Part shown: positions 45,332 through 54,553 of the stretch, one piece after another
Layout of the letters: every line of letters begins with the position of its first letter
Numbering within the stretch: the stretch's first letter is position 1
NCBI GenBank assembly: GCA_903896045.1
Contig: CAITWD010000012.1
Span: 1 to 64,000, forward strand
Length of the DNA stretch: 64,000 bases
DNA from: an uncultured Actinomycetes bacterium
Lineage (GTDB): Bacteria; Actinomycetota; Thermoleophilia; Miltoncostaeales; Miltoncostaeaceae
Direction: 5' to 3'
Translations under genes and position numbers: made by a program
Notes under the pieces: model-generated
What the model was told of the DNA's origin: nothing
Databases searched by the model: none
What the model saw: the letters and a program-made list of their open reading frames with translations, nothing else

Positions 45332-46390
45332 TTACGCTGCGGTGTGCCCGCGCGTGATGTCAATCAGATCACGCGCGGCGCACTCCAGCACGAACCGTTG
45401 GCCGTCATCAGACGACTGACCAAGTTCGCGTTGCGCAGAGACGCGTAGGTCAATTTCCAGCCGCGCGAGGCGAACGACTGCCTGTGCAGCAGCACCAGGC
45501 GCCAGAACCCCTGCCTGTTCGGCAACTTTCTTTGCGGGATAACCCTTGATACCTGTTGCGGCGCTCACCTCATCTGGGCTGGGGTGTCGCCCAAGCTCCT
45601 GCGCACGGGAAAGCGCCCGATAGTGGCGCGCGAGTCCATTGACGATGACCACCGGGGCAGTACGATCATCACCTGCGCCAAGCTCACGCAGGCGATCGAA
45701 TGCAGATGCCACCGACCCTGTAACAAGGGCGTCCGCGAGCTCATATACCCGCGCCTCGGGATGCTCTGAGCACATCACTGCCACCATGTCCCGATCAATT
45801 GGTGCACCGCCGGCATAGGCAACGAGCTTTTCGGCCTCATTGGTCAGAAGGAGCGCATTCATCGCGGTCCGCTCTGCATCAGTTGCCTCAGTGCACACGC
45901 GCTCCACAACGGCGCGCGTCACGACGGGTGCAACCCGCCCTCCAAGACGCGTGACCTCTTGGGAAAAATGCTCCTCGAGCCACTTCTTGCGTTCACGCGC
46001 GCTCGCCTTCGGACCCGGACCACGGTGAAGCACGCGACCCACGCGTACCACCGCCTGCTGTAGGCGCTGCGGAAGGCTGCCATAGGACACGATGGCCAAC
46101 ACGGTCGCGGGATTTGGGTCATCGAGGTAGGCGACAATCTCATCGGCATCTGCGGCGCGCAACGCATCGGCGTGGGTGAATACAATTCCCTGCATTCCGC
46201 CGAAGGACAATGTCTGGCAGGCGGAGATGACATCGCCAACGACATCTTCGGCCGCAGAGAACCGCTCCGGCGCCCCTCCACCCTCACTGCCGACGCGCTG
46301 TATCAGCCGCGCGATCGCGCGGTCGACCCAGGGACGGTCTTCTCCCTGAATCGCATAGACCGGATGCAGCGGCTCACTCGTGGTCGACAT
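45332..46390 (-). CDS. holA: DNA polymerase III delta subunit
   Basis: A 352-residue clamp-loader subunit. It begins with VYAIQGEDRPWVDRAI in the position of the family FLYGEDxFL motif, followed by a degenerate AAA+ fold, a TNEAEKLVAYAGG helix region near residue 190 and the collar domain after about 225. Delta opens the sliding clamp. It converges on rpsT with a gap of 9 bp. Confidence 0.87.
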   Translation of the reverse strand: MSTTSEPLHPVYAIQGEDRPWVDRAIARLIQRVGSEGGGAPERFSAAEDVVGDVISACQTLSFGGMQGIVFTHADALRAADADEIVAYLDDPNPATVLAIVSYGSLPQRLQQAVVRVGRVLHRGPGPKASARERKKWLEEHFSQEVTRLGGRVAPVVTRAVVERVCTEATDAERTAMNALLLTNEAEKLVAYAGGAPIDRDMVAVMCSEHPEARVYELADALVTGSVASAFDRLRELGAGDDRTAPVVIVNGLARHYRALSRAQELGRHPSPDEVSAATGIKGYPAKKVAEQAGVLAPGAAAQAVVRLARLEIDLRVSAQRELGQSSDDGQRFVLECAARDLIDITRGHTAA

Positions 46391-46415
46391 GTGAGCTCAT
46401 CGTACTCGCCACCAC

Positions 46416-46431
46416 GGGCCCTGCGGGGCCC
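46416..46431. repeat. GC-rich hairpin between leuS and holA
   Basis: GGGCCC-TGCG-GGGCCC makes a 6-bp stem with a tetraloop just past the leuS stop. No T-run follows on either strand, so it is a weak candidate for termination or mRNA processing. Confidence 0.3.
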
Positions 46432-46437
46432 AGCTCG

Positions 46438-48972
46438 CTACTTGACGACGAAATTCACGAGTCGATCCGGGACAACCACATCGCGAATGACCTCTTTGCC
46501 CTCGAGTGCTGCAATTACCTTGGGGCGATCTCGCACTAATGCGAGTACGGCGTCATCCTCAAGGCCTGCAGCGGCCTCAAAGCGGTCGCGCACCTTGCCA
46601 TTGACCTGCACGACCAAGGTCACCTGATCGCGCACCAGCAACTCGGCATCGGCAGTTGGCCATGCAACTTCCCAGAGGCGCTCCCCACCAAGGGATTCCC
46701 ACAATTCACATGTCACGTGCGGTGCGAATGGGAAGAGCACCGACACTGCGGTCTGAATCGCGTACCGCAGTACGTCGGGTCCATGCGCCTCGGCGCTTCC
46801 ATTCTCGGCCTGATGGCGCACACACGCATTCACGAGTTCTTGCACCGCTGCAATTGCCGTATGGAACGAAAAGCGCTCGCCGATATCCGATGAGACCTTG
46901 GCAATTGTGGCCTCGGCGCGGCGCGCAAGTTCAAGCGATACCGGTGATCCCACGAGCGCTGCTGCACTTGGGCGCGGCGCTAATGGGCCAGGACCGACGG
47001 CACGGGTCAGGCTCCAGAGCCGATCAAGGAAACGTCGCGCGCCGACCACACCGCGATCGCTCCACTCGATGTCGTCGGCTGCAGGCCCCATGAACAGGAC
47101 GTACAGTCGCAAGGTGTCTGCGCCGTACTGCCCCACGATCTCGTCGGGCGACACCACATTGCCCTTGCTCTTGGACATCTTCGCGCCATCGCGATAGATC
47201 ATTCCTTGAGTAAAGAGTCGGGCAAATGGCTCACGAAATCCCACAAGCCCCAGATCGTGGAGCACCTTGGTGAAAAAGCGCGCGTAGAGCAGGTGCAACA
47301 CCGCGTGTTCAACCCCGCCGATGTATTGATCGACCGGGAGCCAATAGTCGGCCAACTCACGCTCAAATGGAGCACTCGACAGATGCGGGGCGGTGTAGCG
47401 CAGGTAGTACCACGATGAATCCACAAAGGTGTCCATCGTGTCGGTTTCACGACGCGCATCTGCCCCACACGACGGGCAGCTCACAGCAAGAAACTCTGCG
47501 TTTGTCGCCAGTGGACTCTGCCCCTTGGGGGCATAATCGTCGACCTCCGGCAGCAGCACAGGCAGCTGGGTATCCGGCACCGCGACGGGTCCACAATTCG
47601 GGCAATGCACGATCGGAATCGGGACACCCCAATAGCGCTGGCGGGAAATCAGCCAGTCGCGCAACCGGTAGCCAACGGTCGCCTCGCCAATCCCGTGCTC
47701 CGACAACCACGTGGCGGCGGCGCCCTTGGCCTCGGCAATCTCCAGACCATTCAGAAACTCTGAGTTCACCATGCGGCCGGGTCCGACATAGGCGGCCTCG
47801 ACAAGTGGGGTATCCGCGGCATCCTCGGGTCCCGCGACGACACGACGCACGGGTAATCCATGCTGCTGGGCGAACGCAAAGTCGCGCTCATCGTGTCCTG
47901 GTACCGCCATGATGGCGCCGGTCCCATAATCCATCAAGACATAATCTGCGACCCAGACGGGGATCTGCGCACCGTTGATGGGATTGATGACGTAACGCCC
48001 CGTGAAGACACCCGACTTTGGCTTATCTGTTGCGCTGCGCTCGGCCAGGGATGCGCGGGCGGCGGCACGGGCATACGACATCACCGCAGATGACTCCGGA
48101 CGACCCTCCACCAACGTCCCAAGCAAGGGATGCTCCGGAGCGAGCAAGAAGAATGTGGCGCCAAAGAGTGTGTCCGGGCGGGTCGTAAACACAGGGATCT
48201 CGTGGTCACCGTCCTCGGTGGAAAACATGACGCGCGCGCCTTCGGAGCGACCGATCCAGTTGCGCTGCATTGCCAATACGCGTTCAGGCCAGTCCTCAAG
48301 CAGCGCCATGTCGTCAAGCAAATCTTGCGCGTAATCGGTGATCCGCAAAAACCACTGGGTGAGTTGGCGCAGCTCGACGTCGGTGCCACACCGCTCACAG
48401 CGCCCGTCAAGAACTTGTTCATTCGCAAGCACGGTTTGATCCACAGGACACCAGTTCACGGCAGCCTCGCGACGCTCGACCAATCCCCGTTCGAACATCT
48501 TTACGAAGATCCACTGCGTCCAGCGGTAGTACTCGGGATCTGCCGTTGAGATCTCGGTATCCCAATCGATCGCAAATCCCAAACGCTGCAACTGCACACG
48601 AATGCGTGCAATGTTGCGCTGTGTGACAACAGATGGATGTTCACCGCTGCGGATCGCTGCATTTTCTGCCGGAAGCCCGAATGCGTCATAGCCCATCGGG
48701 TGAAACACCGCGGCGCCACACCGACGACGGTGATGCGCAATCACATCACCCATCGTGTAATTCTTGACATGCCCCATGTGGATCTCGCCCGATGGATACG
48801 GCAACATCTCTAACACGTACGATTTGGGTCGTTCCGAGCGCACAGTGTCGTGGCCATCTCGGGAGATGGTTGCGCCAAGAAAAGCGCGTTCGCGTTCCCA
48901 GATCTGCTGCCACCGCTCTTCAACGTCGGTAGCGTTGTAGCGATCAGGTAAGAGTTCGTATGAATCAGTCAT
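46438..48972 (-). CDS. leuS: Leucine-tRNA ligase
   Basis: About 844 residues, class I synthetase. The HIGH motif appears as PYPSGEIHMGHVKNYT near residue 65 and KMSKS as GAKMSKSKGNVV near residue 605. A CERCGTDVE zinc-type element lies near 170 and the CP1 editing domain near 220-410. GTDxxGT-like PDTLFGATF and DERDFAFA are the editing motifs. ATG 48972 is chosen because MTDSYELLPDRYN fits the family start and TATACT lies 9 nt upstream with no ribosome-binding site. Confidence 0.96.
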   Translation of the reverse strand: MTDSYELLPDRYNATDVEERWQQIWERERAFLGATISRDGHDTVRSERPKSYVLEMLPYPSGEIHMGHVKNYTMGDVIAHHRRRCGAAVFHPMGYDAFGLPAENAAIRSGEHPSVVTQRNIARIRVQLQRLGFAIDWDTEISTADPEYYRWTQWIFVKMFERGLVERREAAVNWCPVDQTVLANEQVLDGRCERCGTDVELRQLTQWFLRITDYAQDLLDDMALLEDWPERVLAMQRNWIGRSEGARVMFSTEDGDHEIPVFTTRPDTLFGATFFLLAPEHPLLGTLVEGRPESSAVMSYARAAARASLAERSATDKPKSGVFTGRYVINPINGAQIPVWVADYVLMDYGTGAIMAVPGHDERDFAFAQQHGLPVRRVVAGPEDAADTPLVEAAYVGPGRMVNSEFLNGLEIAEAKGAAATWLSEHGIGEATVGYRLRDWLISRQRYWGVPIPIVHCPNCGPVAVPDTQLPVLLPEVDDYAPKGQSPLATNAEFLAVSCPSCGADARRETDTMDTFVDSSWYYLRYTAPHLSSAPFERELADYWLPVDQYIGGVEHAVLHLLYARFFTKVLHDLGLVGFREPFARLFTQGMIYRDGAKMSKSKGNVVSPDEIVGQYGADTLRLYVLFMGPAADDIEWSDRGVVGARRFLDRLWSLTRAVGPGPLAPRPSAAALVGSPVSLELARRAEATIAKVSSDIGERFSFHTAIAAVQELVNACVRHQAENGSAEAHGPDVLRYAIQTAVSVLFPFAPHVTCELWESLGGERLWEVAWPTADAELLVRDQVTLVVQVNGKVRDRFEAAAGLEDDAVLALVRDRPKVIAALEGKEVIRDVVVPDRLVNFVVK

Positions 48973-48981
48973 GGGGTCGCG

Positions 48982-48987
48982 AGTATA
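48982..48987 (-). promoter_or_regulatory. -10 element (TATACT) for leaderless leuS
   Basis: A near-perfect -10 on the minus strand ends 9 nt before the leuS ATG, predicting a 5' leader of 0-3 nt. Confidence 0.55.
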
Positions 48988-49009
48988 TCGCCGCCCTCCG
49001 AACACCCCG

Positions 49010-49444
49010 ATGGTGATCGCCCTGTCCGAGAAGATTCACATCCGAGAAGTTGACCTCAGCCGTGACTTTCCGGCCATCTTGGACCTCTACCGAGCGCATG
49101 AGTGGAGCCATGCAAATGATCCTGAGCGCCTCGAGCGCGCAGTGCGCTGTTCCTCGTATGCGATTGTCGCCGTCGATGGGGAACGCATCATCGGTTTCGC
49201 CCGCGCAATGTCCGACGAGGCCTTCGCGGTCTATATCGCCGACATCTTGGTCGCACCTGAACGTCAACGCCAGGGCATCGGCCGTGCACTCACTCAGGAA
49301 ATTCACGATCACTACCCGCTCAATATCTTCCATCACCAGGTACTCATTGCCGAGCGCGGGGTCGACGGCTTCTATCGCAGTCTGGGCATGACGCCAGTTT
49401 CGGCATTTGGGCTTACGGCGTTCATTCGCACCCGCAGCGACTAG
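49010..49444 (+). CDS. GNAT-family N-acetyltransferase
   Basis: A 144-residue acetyltransferase. Acetyl-CoA motif A is ADILVAPERQRQGIGRAL near residues 75-95, followed by FYRSLGMTPV in motif B. The substrate is unknown. It is divergent from leuS with 37 bp between starts. ATG 49010 is chosen because upstream codons overlap the leuS promoter. Confidence 0.87.
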   Translation: MVIALSEKIHIREVDLSRDFPAILDLYRAHEWSHANDPERLERAVRCSSYAIVAVDGERIIGFARAMSDEAFAVYIADILVAPERQRQGIGRALTQEIHDHYPLNIFHHQVLIAERGVDGFYRSLGMTPVSAFGLTAFIRTRSD

Positions 49445-49456
49445 CGACTGCGCACA

Positions 49457-49684
49457 TCACAGCGGCTGGCTGGGAAACGCGATCTCGGTGGTGAAGACCG
49501 TCGTCGCGGACTGACGCTCAAAAATTGTTGCGACGTCGCCTTTGTGTTGCCAGACGTGCTGCTTGGCAAAGTCACGGGCGTCCTCGGCGAGCACGAACAC
49601 CTCTCGGCACACAATCTCGCCGGTCCCCTGTGTCACAACTTCGACACACCAACCATCGTTTGGCGGAAATACATCCTGTGACAT
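49457..49684 (-). CDS. Small hypothetical protein
   Basis: A 75-residue protein I do not recognise, with one central helix-like segment (VLAEDARDFAKQHVW) and an aromatic-rich N-terminal part. GAGGAG lies 6 nt before the ATG, which supports a real gene. It converges on the acetyltransferase gene. Confidence 0.6.
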   Translation of the reverse strand: MSQDVFPPNDGWCVEVVTQGTGEIVCREVFVLAEDARDFAKQHVWQHKGDVATIFERQSATTVFTTEIAFPSQPL

Positions 49685-49794
49685 CAGATCTCCTCGGACG
49701 ATTGCAGCTGCAGATTACCCATCGCAGCACCACCGACAAGGAGGAGCCCGAACGACACAGGCCAGAAAATGGCGTCGACCTCCGACATGGCCGC

Positions 49795-49800
49795 TAGCGT
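49795..49800 (+). promoter_or_regulatory. -10 element (TAGCGT) for the gene at 49808
   Basis: A TAnnnT hexamer ends 7 nt before ATG 49808, the leaderless arrangement. Confidence 0.4.
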
Positions 49801-49807
49801 TATGTGT

Positions 49808-50455
49808 ATGCACTGGCTCGACACCCATCAACCTTTGATCCTGACAATCGGGATCGGGATCATCGTCATCGCGTTGCTCTTGCTGATGAGGGCAGTTGTG
49901 CGAATTCTTCGCCAAGGACGGCGTGCGATGTTTGGCGCGCACCCGGTCATGGGGCCTCCGGAATTTGTCAATTCCAGCGACGGCGGCCTTGTGCTCGTGA
50001 TTTCTTTTGCAAATGCATCCGTTGATCCTGCAGTTGATTTTCGCGCACGGGTTCGCGCGGATGGCACGTCGATTGCCGCTCCAAAAGAGCAGATCACACT
50101 CTTCGGTTTCGGTGCCGCCCCTGAGGCCAGCAGAGTGCGCATGACCTTTGATTGGCCCGTCGGCACGCTCGAGGCACAGGTCACCATCAGCTGGCATTGG
50201 ACAGACGGCGCGGGTGAGTGGGATGACCGTTGGAGTGGCCAACTGCGTGTGCCGCTTCCGGAGCTTCCCCCGGATCCAGAAACCGTTCCGTCGTCAGGAA
50301 TCGATCTCGAGGACTTTGGTCGCCCAGACGATCCACTGTTTGGGGATGAACCGCCCGAAGAACCGACGACGGCGCGCGAGCCCCGCATAGACCCACTCAG
50401 TCAAATTCGGAGCGGCACGGCAAAGAAGCCCAAGCCCTCCGAATCCGGGGAGTAG
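49808..50455 (+). CDS. Single-pass membrane protein of unknown function
   Basis: A 215-residue protein. One membrane helix lies at about residues 8-30 (LILTIGIGIIVIALLLLM), then a basic RILRQGRRAMFG stop-transfer. A beta-rich domain of about 110 residues (LVLVISFANASVDPA, ISWHWTDGAGEWDD) and an acidic, Pro-rich tail follow. I recognise no family. The last 162 bp overlap antisense with the DCC-family gene; the tail there is low-complexity. Confidence 0.65.
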   Translation: MHWLDTHQPLILTIGIGIIVIALLLLMRAVVRILRQGRRAMFGAHPVMGPPEFVNSSDGGLVLVISFANASVDPAVDFRARVRADGTSIAAPKEQITLFGFGAAPEASRVRMTFDWPVGTLEAQVTISWHWTDGAGEWDDRWSGQLRVPLPELPPDPETVPSSGIDLEDFGRPDDPLFGDEPPEEPTTAREPRIDPLSQIRSGTAKKPKPSESGE

Positions 50456-50707
50456 ACCGCACACCACAATGACTGCACGGCCGGCCGAGTGCACTCTCCC
50501 GGATGGGGCGACAAGGTGCCAGGACGTCGCCCACTCGTGCGGGGGAACCTGTGCCAACAGACGCGGAACCGAAGGATCCGCCAGGGCGCGCGGGGCGAGC
50601 TGGTGGCGCCGATCGACCCGTACAAGCACGGCGGTACACCAGCGGCAAAACCCGCATTCACCGTCGTAGAGAACGATCCACTGACCGGTGCGCGCAGCTC
50701 GTGTCAT
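50294..50707 (-). CDS. DCC-family (DUF393) thiol-disulfide-like protein
   Basis: A 137-residue protein. The DxxCxxC motif YDGECGFCRWC near residue 15 defines the family, which has a thioredoxin-like fold. The family end is recognisable at YAGLARRRRFFGRF near residue 118; about 17 further residues lie entirely in the antisense overlap. Function is unknown, perhaps redox. It starts 4 bp inside the end of the GST-like gene upstream. Confidence 0.8.
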   Translation of the reverse strand: MTRAARTGQWIVLYDGECGFCRWCTAVLVRVDRRHQLAPRALADPSVPRLLAQVPPHEWATSWHLVAPSGRVHSAGRAVIVVCGLLPGFGGLGLLCRAAPNLTEWVYAGLARRRRFFGRFIPKQWIVWATKVLEIDS

Positions 50708-51663
50708 CCCGCGCTCAGTCGCTCCCTGCCATGCGGCTCGGTCAGGATCATGTGTGGCCCAACCGGGACGATGCGCGTTGGGTTAATCGTAGGGTGCGTT
50801 CGATAGTAGTGACGCTTAATGTGCGAAAAGCTCACGGTGTCGCCGACAAGGGGCTTTTGAAACAGATCGCAGAGGTAGCCGAACAGATTGGGGAAATCGA
50901 CAATCCTGCGCAGGTTGCATTTGAAGTGGCCGAAATACACCACATCGAAACGAATCAGGGTCGTAAACAATCGCCAATCGGCTTCGGTGATCTCAGAGCC
51001 CAGCAAATACCGCTGTGCCCCCAGTCGCCCCTCAACGGCCTGCAATGCCCCAAAAACATCCCGGAACGCCTCCTCATAGGCTTCTTGTGTGACCGCAAAG
51101 CCGCAACGGTAGACCCCGTTGTTGATGTGTTCATAGATCGACGCATTGATCTCATCGATCTCCGCTTCACGCTCAGGCGGGCAGTACACGGGCGCATCCT
51201 CTCGGGCAATCCCGACAAATTCGCGATCGAGCATTCGGATGATGTCTGCGGATTCATTGCTGATAATCCTCCCGGTGACGGTGTCCCACAGCACCGGCAC
51301 GGTGACGCGGCCGTCAAACTCAGGGACACTGGCCGCGTATGCCTCGAAAAGAAATGCAAACCCATTCACCGGATCGGGCGTGTTGCCTGGTCCGTCACAG
51401 ATCGCCCATCCACGCTCGTCGCGCTCCGGGTCGACCACCGTCATTGAGATGGCGTCCTCAAGCCCTTTGAGACGTCGATACAAAATTACCCGATGCGCCC
51501 ATGGACACGCCAACGACACGTAGAGGTGATAGCGCCCGGCCTGCGCGGGATATGCAGATTTCGGATCTGCACGTACCCAGTCACGAAATACCGATTCTTG
51601 GCGCACGAAGCTCCCATCAGGAGCAGTTTCACGTGGAAACGGCGCGGACGATGTTGTTGACAT
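50704..51663 (-). CDS. Glutathionyl-hydroquinone reductase-type GST (YqjG/ECM4 family)
   Basis: A 319-residue protein. The catalytic Cys is in YVSLACPWAHRVILYR near residue 55, the characteristic omega/Xi-class GST motif. LWDTVTGRIISNESADI (GST N-terminal end) and an all-helical C-terminal domain with AQRYLLGSEITEADW follow. The family uses glutathione or another thiol to reduce glutathionyl- or mycothiol-like hydroquinone conjugates; which thiol this organism uses is unknown. GAGGA lies before the ATG. Confidence 0.85.
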   Translation of the reverse strand: MSTTSSAPFPRETAPDGSFVRQESVFRDWVRADPKSAYPAQAGRYHLYVSLACPWAHRVILYRRLKGLEDAISMTVVDPERDERGWAICDGPGNTPDPVNGFAFLFEAYAASVPEFDGRVTVPVLWDTVTGRIISNESADIIRMLDREFVGIAREDAPVYCPPEREAEIDEINASIYEHINNGVYRCGFAVTQEAYEEAFRDVFGALQAVEGRLGAQRYLLGSEITEADWRLFTTLIRFDVVYFGHFKCNLRRIVDFPNLFGYLCDLFQKPLVGDTVSFSHIKRHYYRTHPTINPTRIVPVGPHMILTEPHGRERLSAG

Positions 51664-51811
51664 GCAGTCCTCAGATCACTGACGGAAAACGAACGATGCG
51701 TACACCATGTTAGTCAACGCGATCACACTCATTGCACCCACGCACAGCGAACAGAGGGCGATAACATGACCACCACACCACACATTTCACGCGCTCGACA
51801 AGGATTCAGGA

Positions 51812-52952
51812 ATGCAGATTGAGGTTGGCGTCTCACGGCTTACCCGCCCCCCAGTCGACGCACTCATTCCCCTCGCAAAGCAACTCGAGGCATCGGGGAT
51901 CGATGCCATGTGGTTTGCCGATCACTTTCTGAATTGGTATCCACCGAGCGTGTGGACGCCCGACATCTTTGCTCAGGCGGCCACCGAGCCATCTGCACAC
52001 ACATTCGTTGACCCCGCTCCATATATGGGGGCAGTCGCCACACACACACTGAGCGGATGATGCTGGGCACCGGTGTGACCGATGCCATTCGTCGACACCC
52101 TGCAGTCGTGGCCCAGACATTTTCCACCGTGCATCACATGAGCCACGGCCGAGCGCGTCTCGGGGTCGGTGTCGGTCAGGCAGAAAATGTCGTGCCCTAC
52201 GGACTTCCGTACGAACGCACCGCATCCCGCCTGATCGAATTCGTTGAGGTCGTGCGTCTGTTGTGGTCGACCACTGACCCAGTGTCATTTTCAGGTGAAT
52301 TCTTCGAGCTCAATGACGCAATTCTCGGACTTGGACCATATGCCGGGACTCATCCCGAGATCTGGATCCCCGCACACCGTCCTCGCGTGCTCGACGCCGT
52401 TGGCCGACTTGCAGATGGATGGATTCCGATCATCGCTGATCCAGGTGAATACCGCCGGATGCTCGCAACGATTCGTGCAGCGAGCGAGCGGGCCGCCTGA
52501 TCAATGCGGTTCGGCCAGGACTCTATGTCTGGATCGTCTGCGATGAAGACCGTGATGTAGCCGAACGGGCCCTCGATTCGATTGCGCTCAGGTTTGTGGC
52601 ACTCACCGCTCCTGCCGAACTGTTTGAGGCTGCGGGGGTCGCGCACCCACTCGCAACAAAATGGGGCTTGTTGGACTTTGTCCCGACCCAACTCTCGCGT
52701 GACGACGCCCTCGCTGCCGCGCGTGCCATTCCCGACGAGGTGCTGCGGGCCTACTACACCTGGGGAACTCCGGACGACATTGTCGCGCGCCTCGAGCCAT
52801 TCATGCAGGCCGGATGCGAAGTCTTTAATCTCAGCAACATGACTCCAGCAAGCAACCAATCCCTCGCCCCGCATGCCGGCGCCCGCAACCTCGACATCGC
52901 CGCGGGTTTGCGCGCGGCGGCGGCCTCCATCTCCCCAACATTTGCGATCTAA
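51812..52952 (+). pseudogene. LLM-class (F420-type) oxidoreductase broken by two frameshifts
   Basis: Three successive frames together read as one luciferase-like oxidoreductase of about 380 residues: IEVGVSRLTRPP to VATHT (frame A), MMLGTGVTDAIRRHPAVVAQT to RRMLATIRAASE (frame B), then RLINAVRPGLYVWIV to PTFAI (frame C). The first break is at an AC repeat (52040-52049), where five AC units occur and four would restore THTERMM. The second is near 52490-52497, where one missing base would give ERAGRLI. Two independent breaks suggest a real pseudogene, but assembly error in a long-read or metagenomic sequence is possible. Nothing else is broken nearby. Confidence 0.85.
52040..52049 (+). repeat. 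(AC)5 dinucleotide tract at a frameshift
   Basis: ACACACACAC within the broken oxidoreductase gene. Loss of one AC unit restores the frame, so this is either slippage or a sequencing artefact. Confidence 0.75.
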
Positions 52953-52956
52953 ACGG

Positions 52957-53319
52957 ATGCATCGCCGCCAGGGAGCGCTCATTGCCGATGTGATCGTCGT
53001 TCTGGGATTTGTTGCAATCGGCCGTGCCAATCACGGCGAGGGCAACGCAATTACGGAAACGTTGAGTGTGGCCGCGCCGTTTCTCATTGGACTTGCACTG
53101 GGGTGGCGACGCATCTGGCGTGCACCGAACCCCACAACGCCCGCAATGGGCCTGCGGGTACTCGTCCCCACAGTCGTTATTGGACTCTTGCTGCGAGCCC
53201 TGCTTTTCAATCGCGCGGTACCACTCGCCTTCGACATCGTCGCAACGGTATTTCTGGCAGCGACGTTGATTGGTTGGCGCGTGATCTGGTCCAAGTTCTC
53301 TCGGAAGCTCCTCGGCTAG
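52957..53319 (+). CDS. DUF3054-like membrane protein
   Basis: A 120-residue protein with four membrane helices and the DUF3054 pattern: DVIVVLGFVAIGRANHG, then APFLIGLALGWR and a C-terminal WR motif (LIGWRVIW). The function is unknown. It begins 4 bp after the end of the broken oxidoreductase. Confidence 0.78.
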   Translation: MHRRQGALIADVIVVLGFVAIGRANHGEGNAITETLSVAAPFLIGLALGWRRIWRAPNPTTPAMGLRVLVPTVVIGLLLRALLFNRAVPLAFDIVATVFLAATLIGWRVIWSKFSRKLLG

Positions 53320-53341
53320 CCGAAGGAGCACGGGCGCATGC

Positions 53342-54541
53342 CTACAGAGTGGGATCGGTGCTGGGCTCTGCTCCATTGAGCACGGCCACCCGCCCACGCC
53401 CGATCAGTTGGGCGAGAACGACAAGCACCACCATGATTGTGGCCGTGCACACAAAGAGGGCTGCGCCTCCCCAGTATTCGTACACCGGACCTGCAGCAAT
53501 CGCCGTGAGCCCTGCCCCAAGAAACCCCACACCGCGCGCAAGTCCTTGTCCGGCACCCGCACGACGTGCACCCGACGCACGCGCCATCGCTGCGGCAGAC
53601 CCAGGGCCCGCGAGTGCCTGCCCCACCGACTCGATCAAACTCACCAAGATGATCGCTGCCACTGAGGCCAACAGGCCATAGCTCACCACTGCGACCACCA
53701 CGATCCATATGCCAATCACCGAACCGCGAAGCGGACCGAACCGATCGATGAAACGTCCAGCGATCGGCGCAAGGATCATGAATGGCAGGGTAAAAATCGC
53801 CAGACTCAATGCGACCACGAACGGACTCGCACCTCGATCTGCAAGGAACTTCGGCCACAAGGCGCTATAGGTGCCCACCGGGGCAGTCACGGCGACAGAG
53901 AGGAGAAGCGCCACCCAGACCTCGCGGTGACGCAGGAGATCAAATGCAGCCCATGATGGACCAGCATCGTTCGTACTCTGGCCCACGCCATCACCCTTAG
54001 GCGGCACCCTGGCATCGCGGGGAATTTCGACCCCCAGTACGACGGGAACCAAAATCAAGGTGACAATTCCCGCAACGATCAGACCGTTTTGGGTCCCAAA
54101 TTGGGCCAGTAGCAACGCCCCGAGAAAGGGACCTGCTGCAAATCCTGCAAATTCAGCAACCTGTAGACGCGCGATGCGCTCCCCCACTCCCTGGGCGCGC
54201 AGACGGATCACCAATGCCGAGGCAGCAGGAACAAACATTCCATAGCCCACTCCCGCAACCGCCCGCCACAGGGTGAGCGTCACGACCGAATCCGCGAGCC
54301 CCGATCCAACCGATGAGATGCCCGCAAGCACCACGCTCGAAATGAGCAGTGCGCGCTCATGACCACGATCGGCCTGCGGTCCGAGAAATAACTCAGCGAC
54401 CACCCCGGTGAGCAAACTGACCCCAAAGATGATCCCCAGGCTGGCAACCGGAAATCTGTGCTCCTGTTGGATTGCGGGAGTCATCGGCGCGATGACGAGC
54501 ACCGCGCAGCTCATCATGAACATGGCCAGATAGAGCCGCAC
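53342..54541 (-). CDS. MFS transporter
   Basis: A 399-residue major facilitator protein with twelve hydrophobic segments. The motif-A-like GPQADRGHERALL lies between helices 2 and 3 near residue 52, and its repeat RFIDRFGPLRGS lies near residue 263. Substrates are unknown, but the family exports drugs or metabolites. The start is GTG, 6 nt after a good -10 (TATAGT), so the message is probably leaderless. Confidence 0.88.
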   Translation of the reverse strand: MRLYLAMFMMSCAVLVIAPMTPAIQQEHRFPVASLGIIFGVSLLTGVVAELFLGPQADRGHERALLISSVVLAGISSVGSGLADSVVTLTLWRAVAGVGYGMFVPAASALVIRLRAQGVGERIARLQVAEFAGFAAGPFLGALLLAQFGTQNGLIVAGIVTLILVPVVLGVEIPRDARVPPKGDGVGQSTNDAGPSWAAFDLLRHREVWVALLLSVAVTAPVGTYSALWPKFLADRGASPFVVALSLAIFTLPFMILAPIAGRFIDRFGPLRGSVIGIWIVVVAVVSYGLLASVAAIILVSLIESVGQALAGPGSAAAMARASGARRAGAGQGLARGVGFLGAGLTAIAAGPVYEYWGGAALFVCTATIMVVLVVLAQLIGRGRVAVLNGAEPSTDPTL

Positions 54542-54547
54542 TCATTG

Positions 54548-54553
54548 ACTATA
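54548..54553 (-). promoter_or_regulatory. -10 element (TATAGT) for leaderless MFS gene
   Basis: TATAGT on the minus strand ends 6 nt before the MFS gene GTG, predicting transcription from the start codon itself. Confidence 0.5.
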
